Below, in pieces: positions 35,777 to 45,267 of a stretch of 64,000 nt of DNA; the stretch's first letter is position 1; the number at the start of each line of letters is the position of its first letter. The notes beneath the pieces were generated by a model that was not told the DNA's origin, did not search any database, and was given only the letters and a program-made list of their open reading frames with translations. Origin of the DNA: Helicobacter suis HS1 (GTDB lineage: Bacteria > Campylobacterota > Campylobacteria > Campylobacterales > Helicobacteraceae); assembly GCF_026000295.1 (NCBI RefSeq), contig NZ_AP026769.1, forward strand, positions 1,116,001 to 1,180,000. Reading direction: 5' to 3'. The position numbers were made by a program, and so were the translations under genes.

Positions 35777-37075
35777 GTGGATAGCGGGTATGTGGTTGTG
35801 AGTTTCACCCATCAAAATCTCCCCGTTGAGTTGCGCGAGCAGCTAGCTTTTTCAGAAAAAAGTCTTTTAGAATTTCTAAGCGCGCTTAAACAGCATAGCG
35901 CTATGCAAGAGATCATGGCCCTTGCGACTTGTAACCGCATGGAATTTTATATTTTTGGGGCTTTAGAGAGTGTGCCTGTAATCTTAGAGTCTCTAGCCCG
36001 TGCTAAAAATATGCCCCTTACTTTGTTACAAGAAAAAAGCGTTGTGCACGCCCATAATCAGGCAATCCACCATACTTTTTCTGTGGTGAGTAGTTTAGAG
36101 AGCATGGTGGTGGGGGAAACCCAAATCACCGGACAATTTAAAAGCGCGTATAAAACATGTTTAGAGGCTAAGCTTTGTGGTAAACATTTAAGTAGGCTAG
36201 CTCACTTTGCTTTTAAGTGCGCGGCTAGTGTGCGCAACACCACCGCTATTTCGGCTCAGGTGGTCTCTATTGCCTCTATGGCTGTTAAACAGGCTTTAGA
36301 AGTCTTAGAGAGTGAAAAGTTGCCTAAAAAAGCCTTAGTGGTGGGTGTAGGGGAGATGGGACAACTGGTGTGTAAACATCTGCTTTCTAAGGGTTTTGAG
36401 GTAGCGCTATGCAACCGCAGTCTTAAAAATGCCCGCACTTTTGCCCAAACACTTGGTACAGAAAATTTAGAAGTACACGGGCTAGAAAACCTCAACACGC
36501 TTTTAAATATTTGCCCTTTTGTTTTCAGCGCCACAAGGTCTAAAACCCCCTTGATCACGCCTAATATGCTAGAATCTACAGCCTTTCGGCGCTTTTGGTT
36601 TGATTTAGCTGTGCCAAGAGATATAGAAGATCCAAAAGATGCACAGATTTGGCTTTATAGCATAGATGATTTAAAGGGCGTGATTGCTAAACACCTAGAG
36701 GAACGCGAACAGGATAGAAGAAAAGCCTACGGGGTTGTGGGCGCTTATACAATGAAGTTTTTAGAATGGCTACAAACATTAGAACTTGATCCGCTCATTA
36801 AAGGGCTTAGAGAACTGGCTAAAGAAGCCGCTTTAAAAGAGCTTAACAAAGCGCTTAAAAAGGGCTATATCCCACAAGAGCAGGGTGAGAGTGTGGCTAA
36901 GATTTTACACAATGCCTTTAACACCTTTTTGCACCACCCCACCGCCGTTTTAAAGAAAAACGCCCACAAAGAGGAGGGAGATATGCTTAGCGAATGCCTT
37001 AAAAACCTCTTTAATTTAGGAGGCGAAAACATGTTTTTAAACGCCTATCACTGCGAATATAGCAAAGGACTTTAA
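35777..37075 (+). CDS. hemA: Glutamyl-tRNA reductase
   Basis: First step of C5 tetrapyrrole synthesis: reduces Glu-tRNA to glutamate-1-semialdehyde. The catalytic cysteine is in [12 protein letters not shown], followed by [15 protein letters not shown] and the NADPH-binding [15 protein letters not shown]. Start is GTG at 35777. 432 aa is slightly short of some homologues but complete. It overlaps proS by one base; hemC lies two genes on. Confidence 0.95.
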   Translation: MDSGYVVVSFTHQNLPVELREQLAFSEKSLLEFLSALKQHSAMQEIMALATCNRMEFYIFGALESVPVILESLARAKNMPLTLLQEKSVVHAHNQAIHHTFSVVSSLESMVVGETQITGQFKSAYKTCLEAKLCGKHLSRLAHFAFKCAASVRNTTAISAQVVSIASMAVKQALEVLESEKLPKKALVVGVGEMGQLVCKHLLSKGFEVALCNRSLKNARTFAQTLGTENLEVHGLENLNTLLNICPFVFSATRSKTPLITPNMLESTAFRRFWFDLAVPRDIEDPKDAQIWLYSIDDLKGVIAKHLEEREQDRRKAYGVVGAYTMKFLEWLQTLELDPLIKGLRELAKEAALKELNKALKKGYIPQEQGESVAKILHNAFNTFLHHPTAVLKKNAHKEEGDMLSECLKNLFNLGGENMFLNAYHCEYSKGL

Positions 37076-38805
37076 TGCGCTACTCTACTCTCTTTGCCCC
37101 CTCTCTTAAAGAGCCCCCCAAAGACGCGGTTTTAAAAAGCCACCAGTTTTTGATTCAGGCCGGTTTTATCAAACAAATAGGCAGTGGCATTTATAGCTTT
37201 TTGCCCTTAGGGCAAAAGGTGCTTTCTAAGATTAAAAACATCATTAAAGAGGAGATGGATAAGCATGGCGCGCAGGAGTGCATGTTTAATTTCATCACAC
37301 CTGCAAGTTTATGGGAACAAAGCAAAAGATTACATAAATACGGGCAGGAGTTATTAGTTTTTAAAGATCGCAAAAATTACCCCTTTGTACTAGGCCCTAC
37401 GCATGAAGAGGTGGCGGTGGAAGTGGTGAAGGGTTTTGTGCAAAGTTATAAGCAGTTGCCCCTACATCTTTACCAGATTCACACCAAGTTTAGAGATGAG
37501 ATTCGCCCCCGTTTTGGCTTGATGCGTGCGCGTGAATTTATCATGAAAGATGGTTATAGCTTTCATGTGAGTACGCAGGATTTAGAGCGCGAATTTAACG
37601 CGATGGAGCAGGTGTATAGCAGAATTTTTACACGGCTAGGTTTAAATTTTAGGGCTGTGCAGGCTGATAGCGGAGCTATTGGAGGCAATAAAAGTAAAGA
37701 GTTTGTGGTACTAGCAGAATGTGGAGAGGATAGCATTATTGCTTGTACAAATTGCTCGTATGCGGCCAATATTGAGATCGCTAGGCGTGCTAGACGCTGC
37801 GAACCAGATAATGTCCCTAAGGCCTCTTTTGCTAAATTTTCTACCCCAAATACCCCCACTATAGAAGCCCTAAGCGCCTTTTTTAAAGTAGATCCCTTTT
37901 TTATAATTAAAGCCATTGCTAAGCAGGTTTTATTTGAGGATCGCACTACACAAATTGTCTTTTTCTTTCTAAGAGGAGATGATTTTTTAGAGGAAACGAA
38001 AGCTTTAAATGCCATTAATCGCCTCTGTACTGGGCGGGCTTTAAGTTTAGAGGAGATTAGCGCTGAAACTTTAGAGCAAGCAGGCATGTTTCCCGGCTAC
38101 ATGGGACCTTATGGGCTTAAACATATTTTGCCAGATGCTTTAGTGATCTTTGATTGTGATTTAGAGGAGGCTAATAGCTTAATTTGTGGGGCTAATGAAA
38201 AAGAAATGCACTTTGTGGGCGTGGATTTAGCCACATTTGAAGGTTTGAACTATCAAGACATTGCTGCTGTAAGAGTACAGGATTTATGTCCGGAATGTCA
38301 GGGAAACTTAGAGCAACATAAAAGTATAGAAGTGGGGCATATTTTCCAGCTAGGAAATACCTATGCTAAAAATTTAGGGGCTAACTTTTTAAATACAGAG
38401 GGGGAAGCGACCTTTTTTGAAATGGGCTGTTATGGGATTGGGGTGAGCCGTTTACTCCCCGCAATTTTAGAGCAAAAAAGCGATTCAAAGGGTTGTGTGT
38501 GGAGTTTAGAGAGCGCACCCTTTGAGGTGGTGCTGGTGGTGGCTAATAGTAAAGATACAGAATTAATAGCCCTAGCGCAAACTCTGTATCAAGAATTATT
38601 AGAGGCGGGCGTAGATGTACTTTTAGACGATCGCAACCTGCGCTTTGGGGCTAAAATGATAGATTTTGAGCGCATCGGCAGCTCTTACGCTCTTATTATA
38701 GGTAAAGAAGCCAAATCAGGCCATTTAGAACTCATCAAACGAGAGGGGCTTAGCAAACAAATAGTAGAGCGCGTACAACTTATAGATATTTTAAAGGCGC
38801 GCTAA
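37075..38805 (+). CDS. proS: Prolyl-tRNA synthetase
   Basis: Class II synthetase of the bacterial type. Motif 2 is [17 protein letters not shown], motif 3 is [11 protein letters not shown], and the anticodon-binding domain ends the protein ([13 protein letters not shown]). An editing insertion (about residues 225-385, YbaK-like) lies between motifs 2 and 3. 576 aa is normal. Confidence 0.95.
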   Translation: MRYSTLFAPSLKEPPKDAVLKSHQFLIQAGFIKQIGSGIYSFLPLGQKVLSKIKNIIKEEMDKHGAQECMFNFITPASLWEQSKRLHKYGQELLVFKDRKNYPFVLGPTHEEVAVEVVKGFVQSYKQLPLHLYQIHTKFRDEIRPRFGLMRAREFIMKDGYSFHVSTQDLEREFNAMEQVYSRIFTRLGLNFRAVQADSGAIGGNKSKEFVVLAECGEDSIIACTNCSYAANIEIARRARRCEPDNVPKASFAKFSTPNTPTIEALSAFFKVDPFFIIKAIAKQVLFEDRTTQIVFFFLRGDDFLEETKALNAINRLCTGRALSLEEISAETLEQAGMFPGYMGPYGLKHILPDALVIFDCDLEEANSLICGANEKEMHFVGVDLATFEGLNYQDIAAVRVQDLCPECQGNLEQHKSIEVGHIFQLGNTYAKNLGANFLNTEGEATFFEMGCYGIGVSRLLPAILEQKSDSKGCVWSLESAPFEVVLVVANSKDTELIALAQTLYQELLEAGVDVLLDDRNLRFGAKMIDFERIGSSYALIIGKEAKSGHLELIKREGLSKQIVERVQLIDILKAR

Positions 38806-39159
38806 ATGCCCCTTATTTTTATTGTAGGCTTGTTTTATATTGTCATAGAGTTCTTGTTAGTGTTAAGTGTTATCCAGCATTTAGGCTTATTTATCTTTTT
38901 GCTAGAGGTGGCTATTAGCGGGTTTATAGGGGGAGTTTTGCTTTTTAAAAATCCCTTTGAAGATCTAAAAAATATCAGGAATATCTCTTTTGCTGAGGAT
39001 TTTGTTTTGCGCAGTTTTGGCGGGCTTTTATTGCTTTTGCCCGGGGTGCTCTGCGATATTTTTGGAATCATTTTAATTTTAATAGCCTCCATACGCCCCC
39101 AAAGAAAAAATCATGAGGAGGGGGTTGTTGATGTGGAAGTGCTGGATAAAGAAAAATGA
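38806..39159 (+). CDS. fxsA: FxsA family membrane protein
   Basis: 117 residues with three or four hydrophobic segments, ending in a charged tail. The segment SFAEDFVLRSFGGLLLLLPGVLCD is typical of FxsA/YtzA-type proteins, linked in E. coli to phage exclusion; its normal role is unknown. It follows proS directly and overlaps hemC by 4 bp. Confidence 0.75.
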   Translation: MPLIFIVGLFYIVIEFLLVLSVIQHLGLFIFLLEVAISGFIGGVLLFKNPFEDLKNIRNISFAEDFVLRSFGGLLLLLPGVLCDIFGIILILIASIRPQRKNHEEGVVDVEVLDKEK

Positions 39160-40064
39160 AACCTCTAATTATTGGGAGTCGTGGGAGTGCTTTAGCCTTG
39201 TGGCAAGCGCGCTATATCCAAACTCAGCTAGAAAGTTTAGGGCTTTTAAGTGTTATTGAGGTGGTTAAGACTAAGGGGGATAAAATCTTAGATGTGCCTT
39301 TGGCCAAAATTGGGGGCAAGGGGCTTTTTACTAAAGAGCTTGAAGAGTTGTTGCTTAGTAAAGATATAGATTTAGCGGTACATTCGCTTAAAGATGTACC
39401 CGTAGAGTTTGTAGAGCCTTTGGATTTAGCTTGTGTGAGCGTGCGTGCAGATGCTAGGGATTGTTTTTTAAGTTTTAAATCCCCAAATTTTAAGGATTTG
39501 CCTAAAGGGGCCAAGGTGGGCACGACTTCTTTACGGCGTTCTATGCAACTTAAAAGAAAACGCCCCGATCTAGATACTTTGAGTTTACGGGGCAATGTGC
39601 AGACTCGTTTAAAGCGCTTAGAGGCAGGGGAGTTTGATGCGATTGTGCTGGCATGTGCGGGGGTCGAGCGTTTGCAAATTAAAGTACCCTATCAGATTCC
39701 CTTTGAGATTGAGGAAATGATTCCTTGTATGGGGCAGGGGGCTTTGGGGGTAGAAATGTGCACTAGTCACCCCTTGTTTAATACAATAGCCGGTCTTAAT
39801 GATTCTACTAGCGCGTTTCTTTGCGGTGTGGAGCGCTTATTTGTTAAAAAACTGGGGGGCGGGTGTCAGGTCCCCATTGGTGTGCACGCTTCTTTAAAAG
39901 GAGATCATCTGGAAATATGCGCGGTTGTGGGGCTTGTTGATGGAAGTCAAATGATTAAAGAAAAGATTCAAGGATTAGCAAAACAGGCTAATACACTTGT
40001 TCAAACTCTGCTAGATCGATTTTTAGCTCAAGGCGCTAAAGAAATTCTAGCTAAAGCGCTTTAG
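39156..40064 (+). CDS. hemC: Porphobilinogen deaminase
   Basis: Polymerises four porphobilinogens to hydroxymethylbilane. It starts LIIGSRGSALALWQAR; the dipyrromethane cofactor cysteine is in KLGGGCQVPIGVH. VHSLKDVP and GTTSLRR are further hallmarks. 302 aa is normal. It ends the hem-containing operon; a convergent glycosyltransferase follows. Confidence 0.95.
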   Translation: MKPLIIGSRGSALALWQARYIQTQLESLGLLSVIEVVKTKGDKILDVPLAKIGGKGLFTKELEELLLSKDIDLAVHSLKDVPVEFVEPLDLACVSVRADARDCFLSFKSPNFKDLPKGAKVGTTSLRRSMQLKRKRPDLDTLSLRGNVQTRLKRLEAGEFDAIVLACAGVERLQIKVPYQIPFEIEEMIPCMGQGALGVEMCTSHPLFNTIAGLNDSTSAFLCGVERLFVKKLGGGCQVPIGVHASLKGDHLEICAVVGLVDGSQMIKEKIQGLAKQANTLVQTLLDRFLAQGAKEILAKAL

Positions 40065-40411
40065 CGTGTCCCATATTGCTTTTTACCAAAGATTCTTAGC
40101 CTACCAAAGCCTCTAACTTTTTAATAATTTTCTCATAAGTGTATTCTTGTAGTGTTTGGTTTAGGTCTCTAGCCACTTTGTTGTAATAATCAGGATTACC
40201 TAAGAGTGCATTGATCTTCTTTGCCATTTGTTCTGGAGTGTGAACAATGAGCTCTGCACATAATTCTTTAACATTGCCTATATCAGTACAGATAAAGGGG
40301 ATACCAAATTGCATGCTTTCTAAAATGACCATGGGAAAATTGTCATAGGGAGCCCGGCTACCATGTAAAAATAGGGTAGCTTGTTGAAAGAGAGCTAGTA
40401 CCTGTGTAAGT

Positions 40412-40452
40412 TAGAGTTTATTTTAATCCCACTACAATCACCTTTTTTAATT
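40412..40452. repeat. 41-bp copy of 42480-42520 within the GT4 gene
   Basis: Exact copy with an offset of 2068 bp. The donor is intergenic, upstream of the lipoprotein gene. In the GT4 frame it brings a stop directly after LKRQLDQN. Confidence 0.9.
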
Positions 40453-40639
40453 TTGATCAAGTTGTCTTTTTAATTCTTTTAAGTAGTCTAAACAATCCCA
40501 TCTGTTTAAAGAACCTACAAAGACTAGGGGGATTTTAGCTAAGCTTAGATAGTAGCTCTTTAAAACAAAATCCTGCCCCTTCTCCTTGTAGTAATTAGAG
40601 ACATTAAGTAGATAGGGTTTTAAAAGAAGGTCTGCTAAG

Positions 40640-40727
40640 TTGTTCTGTTGTTCTGTTGTTCTGTTGTTCTGTTGTTCTGTTGTTCTGTTGTTCTGTTGTT
40701 CTGTTGTTCTGTTGTTCTGTTGTTCTG
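40640..40727. repeat. Octamer tandem repeat (TTGTTCTG x 11), likely phase-variation tract
   Basis: Eleven perfect copies of an 8-bp unit, 88 bp. On the coding strand it gives the repeating peptide EQQNNRTT. Because 8 is not a multiple of 3, loss or gain of a unit shifts the frame; 11 copies is an in-frame state, as would be 8 or 14. Confidence 0.95.
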
Positions 40728-41425
40728 TTAGGGCGCTTGCAATGGTTTTAGGTGGGCAAATGTCCTTTTCAAACACTCCATTTGGCAGAATATCTGCAGT
40801 ACAATAGGGTTTTAGGTAGTCGTATCCATGGCTACCCTTGTGCAGGAAATAAACACAATCGTAGTATTTGAGAGATTTTTTAAACCTGTATTGTTGCCAC
40901 CATGGATGAGAATCTCTGTGTATAATATGCAGTGTAAGAAGCGCTTTTAAAGCATCTTTGATAAAACGCTTCCAGCTAACGATGTTATCCATGATGGACC
41001 ATTCTTCATGGCTTCTTAGAATTTTTTTCTTAGCCTTGACAAGTGGAAATTTATCTAAAATATAATCTGTACTCCATGTCCGCAAGGCTATATTGACTAG
41101 CAAATCACACTCAAAAGAAATAAGAAATTTTTGATAATCCTCAAGTTGCCCCCGCCAGTTGTCTTCTTCATAAACGATAAAGAAGTCAATCACGAAGAGA
41201 TTGGGGGAAATTTCCACTGCTTCTTTACTCAAACCACCACTAGAAATAAGGCGAATAGGGCCTTTTCGAGTTAACCTCGAGAAGTTAAACATGCTACTAG
41301 TGATTACATAAACCACATGCCCAAATCTAGAGAGAGCTAAACACAAATTATAATCAGCTATAGCTGTCCCCGTCTGTAGAGGATAAAACTGCTCGGTGGT
41401 AAAAAGAATAGTCATGAAAATCTTC

Positions 41426-42295
<870 letters not shown>

Positions 42296-42621
42296 TCCTG
42301 AGGAGAGTAAAGAGAGACCTAGTGCCCCTTTGAATGAGTAAAGAGCGCCGTTTTGGATTATGGGGTTGTTTTTCTGGCATAACTATCCTTTAAAGTGGTT
42401 AAAACTTTTAACTCAGGAACCCAGAGTCTACACAAAATTAACTTAAAAAGTGCAGGTGTATACGCCTAAGATTTTAAGCTAGAGTTTATTTTAATCCCAC
42501 TACAATCACCTTTTTTAATTAAAAAATCGCCATGCTCGCTAGTTGTTGTGGGGGTAATTCTCTCTAGTTTTACTTACTTCTCTAACCTTCACTTCTTTAC
42601 TCCTTACTTTGGGGGGGTCTT
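42296..42621. other. Intergenic region before the lipoprotein gene
   Basis: Contains the open but start-less upstream extension of the aldo-keto reductase (to about 42385) and an A/T-rich stretch. 42480-42520 is the donor of the copy in the GT4 gene. A ribosome-binding-like GGGGGGG lies just before the lipoprotein ATG. I see no other gene. Confidence 0.5.
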
Positions 42622-43068
42622 ATGAAATCCCCTTTAATAAAACCTCTGTTGTTGGGTTTATCCGTGTGTTTGTTTGGCGGATGTTCTGTTGTGGGGGACT
42701 TGGTTTCTAGTGCTATCTTTTCTAAGAAAAAATCTAGCAACCACAATCAGAAATCGTTAGAAAAACATTCTACTCCACAGCAAGCTAAGCAAGAACAATC
42801 ACCGCAAAAGCCAAGTGTATCACCTCAAACAGAGATGTGAATAGCTATTGAGGCCTATAACAGGATAGCTAAGTCTCATGCTAATGTTGGGTATTGTGCT
42901 GGTGTAGTTTCTGATGAATTTCAGTTCGCTACGGACAGAGATGTATTTAAGTCCACTATGGAAGACTTTAAAAGACTCGCTGTGAAAGGCAACGCAGAGG
43001 CTTACCGTTATTTGGGTCTCATGGATAGAACCTGTATCTATCTTATGCATCTGTGTTTTTCTCTCTAA
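42622..43068 (+). pseudogene. Lipoprotein with an in-frame TGA, truncated by an IS605 fragment
   Basis: The start has a clear lipoprotein signal with lipobox FGGC (SVCLFGGCSVVGDL) and a Gln/Ser/Lys-rich linker. A TGA at 42838-42840 ends it at 72 residues, but the same frame stays open and protein-like to 43068 (IEAYNRIAKSHANVGYCAG, TMEDFKRLAVKGNAEAYRY), where the NAEAYRYLG segment suggests a Sel1-like repeat. From about 43028 the frame runs into a TnpB remnant on the other strand. A stop mutation and an IS insertion have both hit the gene. Sequencing error at TGA is possible. Confidence 0.65.
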
Positions 43069-43206
43069 GATAGACACAAACTCGCTAAAAGCTAGATCTC
43101 TAATTTTTCTGCTCCATAGCTTACGCATAACTTTCATGTTCAAATCTTCAATGAAAACATGGGCATATTGTTTAGCTAAATGGTTAGCTAGTTTATAGAA
43201 AAAAGT
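43028..43206 (-). mobile_element. tnpB: TnpB (IS605 OrfB) fragment
   Basis: About 58 residues of a TnpB/OrfB protein: FFYKLANHLAKQYAHVFIED, then LNMKVMRKLWSRKIRDLAF and SEFVSILERKTQ. The FIEDLN motif holds the RuvC-II glutamate of the nuclease. Both ends are cut: the left joins the lipoprotein remnant and the right a decayed stretch. It is not the same piece as the TnpB tail at 41860-41930. Confidence 0.8.
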
Positions 43207-43592
43207 CCGTTCTTAAAAACTTAATTTTTCTGGCATTTTATGACGGCTATATCTATTGTTTATGGGATTAAAAAATCCTACCTTAGCGGTGGTATAAGCT
43301 AAACAAGTCTAAAAACGGGCATTTTGCACTGTATTAAGATTATCAAAGCTATTAAAGAGAGAGTATTGTTTATACAAACCTCTATTAGCCATTTTGGTTT
43401 TACCACTAGCTAAAGGCCTGCAAACTTCTAAGCAGGTTAAGATGTTTACTAAAGTTTTGTGTTGTAGCGGGGGTATCTACTCTAAAGAGAAAAAGCTACC
43501 AGTCTTAGCTGGCTTTGATAATTTTAAAAACCCCTAGCTTTGAGCGCGGGGAGTATGTTGACTTCTTAAGGGTTAAAACAGGTGGGTAACAA
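43207..43592. other. Decayed stretch with short protein-like frames and an IS-type hairpin
   Basis: No intact gene. On the minus strand short frames read MANRGLYKQYSLFNSFDN and LAYTTAKVGFFNPINNRY, which I do not recognise. A hairpin CCCCTAGCTTTGAGCGCGGGG at about 43533-43553 resembles IS605-type termini. It is probably the remains of one or more IS elements and of the gene they entered. Confidence 0.45.
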
Positions 43593-44153
43593 CTACTCTT
43601 GTTGTAATTTTTTAGCTAGATCAATAACTTGTTGTATTTGGGCACTACTAAGCCTACCCTCATGCACAAAGCGCACTTTACCCTCCTTATCTAGCACAAC
43701 AATTAAACTTTCTTGTTTTTTTAACCCCCAAGCTTTTTGCACCACCCCCTCATTATCCATAACCACCTGACTATCTGGGTGCTCTTTTTTAGCCTTTTTG
43801 GTTTCCCCTCGCACAAAAAGACCCGTTCCCATTGTGGCATCATCTACATTGATGATATTGGTCGTTTGGTATTTACTTGCATCAAAATGCCGCGCTACGA
43901 TTTTATCCATTAAAGGCTGGTTTTCTACCTTAACACTTTTGCGTCCGGCTATATGCTGGAGAATACGCACCTTCCCGGGTAAACTTTTACTACTCCAAGT
44001 CTTGTATGCAATATCACCCTTGTTTAAAACAAGCTCCCCTTTATCTTGCACCACCACGCTTGCTAAGGGTTTGTTTAAAACAATGTTTGTCCCATGTACC
44101 ATGCTCAATGTTAATAGCAAACTTCCAAATATTTTTTTCAACACACACCTCAC
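43593..44153 (-). CDS. ytfJ: YtfJ family periplasmic protein
   Basis: 186 residues with a signal peptide and a thioredoxin-like fold without the CXXC motif. Typical features are DDATMGTGLFVRGETKKAKK, the VMDNEGVVQKAWGL block and LIVVLDKEGKVRFVHEG near the end. Function unknown. The first codon at 44153 is GTG; GTG at 44144 or TTG at 44141 are equally possible and give a cleaner signal peptide. A -10-like TATGAT lies at 44173-44178. Confidence 0.8.
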   Translation of the reverse strand: MRCVLKKIFGSLLLTLSMVHGTNIVLNKPLASVVVQDKGELVLNKGDIAYKTWSSKSLPGKVRILQHIAGRKSVKVENQPLMDKIVARHFDASKYQTTNIINVDDATMGTGLFVRGETKKAKKEHPDSQVVMDNEGVVQKAWGLKKQESLIVVLDKEGKVRFVHEGRLSSAQIQQVIDLAKKLQQE

Positions 44154-44259
44154 AAAAGTTCGAGATCATGCTATCATAGATATTTAAACTCTTTTTAAAT
44201 ATTAAAAACTTAATTTGACAATAGCACAAACACTTTTGGCGATGATAGTAGTATAAAGA

Positions 44260-45267
44260 GTGATGATGAAAATTTTAGTGCGTTTGCCTAATTGGCTAGG
44301 TGATGGCGTGATGGCCACACCTCTTATACAGACTCTCAAAGCCACTTTTAAAGACGCAACTTATGTTCTTGTTGGCTCTGGTAGTGTGTGTGCACTCTTT
44401 GAGCGCGATTTACATAATGTCTTAATCATTGATAAAACCAAGAGCGCTAAATGCCGCATGTGGGCTACTTATAAACTAGCTAGAGACATTGGCCCTTGTG
44501 ATATAGGTTTAGCCCTAACTAATAATTTATATGCGGCCCTTTTGCTTTACTTTAGCCAAACCCCTATTCGAATCGGGTATGCTAAAAATTGCCGCTCTTT
44601 TCTTTTAACCCATGCTTTAAAACCCCATAAAGGCCACCAAGTAGAGCGCTACTACCATTTATTATCCCCCCTAATGGCTTTAAATAATCCCCCACCTCTT
44701 AAATTAAAAGCCACTCCTCTTAAATTATCCCCTTTACAAAAACACATTGGGATTAGTCCGGGAGCTGCCTTTGGGAGTGCTAAACGCTGGAGTACAAATT
44801 ATTTTGCAACCCTGATTCAAGCCTTATTAAATCAAGGGCATGCGATCTATCTTTTAGGTTCTAAAGACGATCAAAAAGTCATTCAAGAAATTTTAGATCA
44901 AACCCTGCCCCATGCCAATCTTTATAATCTATGTGGGCAAACCACTATCCCTGTTTTAATAGATACCATCGCCGCTCTTGATCTCTTAATTTGTAATGAT
45001 AGCGGTCCTATGCACATTGCCACCGCTACACAAACCCCTTTAATCGCTCTTTTTGGGCCTACAGATCTGCATGAAACAGGCCCTTATAAGCCCTTAAAAG
45101 CACAATTACTCTTTAAAAATCTCCCCTGTGCGCCTTGTAAAAAACGCACCTGTCCGCTTAAAACAGGCCCTATTAAACCCCATGCCTGCATGGATACAAT
45201 TAAGCCTGAAGAAGTGATTGAAGTAGCCATGCATTTATTAGAAACTAAAGAGTCTGCAGAGCTGTAA
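44260..45267 (+). CDS. waaF: ADP-heptose:LPS heptosyltransferase II
   Basis: Family-9 transferase adding the second heptose to the LPS inner core, using the ADP-heptose made by GmhB, HldD and HldE in this window. Start motif LPNWLGDGVMATPLIQTLK, ISPGAAFGSAKRW and the nucleotide-binding NDSGPMHIATA are all intact. 335 aa. Two ATGs (44260 and 44263) are adjacent. The 3' end overlaps mfd by 23 bp, convergent. Confidence 0.93.
   Translation: MMMKILVRLPNWLGDGVMATPLIQTLKATFKDATYVLVGSGSVCALFERDLHNVLIIDKTKSAKCRMWATYKLARDIGPCDIGLALTNNLYAALLLYFSQTPIRIGYAKNCRSFLLTHALKPHKGHQVERYYHLLSPLMALNNPPPLKLKATPLKLSPLQKHIGISPGAAFGSAKRWSTNYFATLIQALLNQGHAIYLLGSKDDQKVIQEILDQTLPHANLYNLCGQTTIPVLIDTIAALDLLICNDSGPMHIATATQTPLIALFGPTDLHETGPYKPLKAQLLFKNLPCAPCKKRTCPLKTGPIKPHACMDTIKPEEVIEVAMHLLETKESAEL

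Larger units (their letters stand above)
40096..41415 (-). pseudogene. GT4-type glycosyltransferase with octamer repeat, interrupted by a 41-bp substitution
   Basis: A surface-glycan transferase: the N-terminal half starts TILFTTEQFYPLQTGTAIAD and the C-terminal half carries FPMVILESMQFGIPFICTDIG, the conserved nucleotide-sugar region of family 4. An 11-copy octamer repeat at 40640-40727 lies between them. The frame stops at 40447 inside a copied 41-bp segment and resumes after it; the downstream ATG at 40332 is exactly in frame with the start at 41415 (1083 bases apart), so the gene would be 439 residues without the copy. The 41 bases were substituted rather than inserted. Substrate unknown. 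It is convergent with hemC and not clearly in an operon. Confidence 0.85.

Noticed and set aside
37563-38087. 174-residue minus-strand frame
   Set aside because: It is antisense to the well-conserved proS and has no recognisable motif or ribosome binding site.
40640-40727. CRISPR array
   Set aside because: The repeats are head-to-tail 8-mers without spacers, inside a coding frame.
42838-42840. TGA read as selenocysteine or tryptophan
   Set aside because: No SECIS-like hairpin or partner genes were seen, and the downstream gene is also destroyed by a TnpB fragment. A nonsense mutation or error is simpler.
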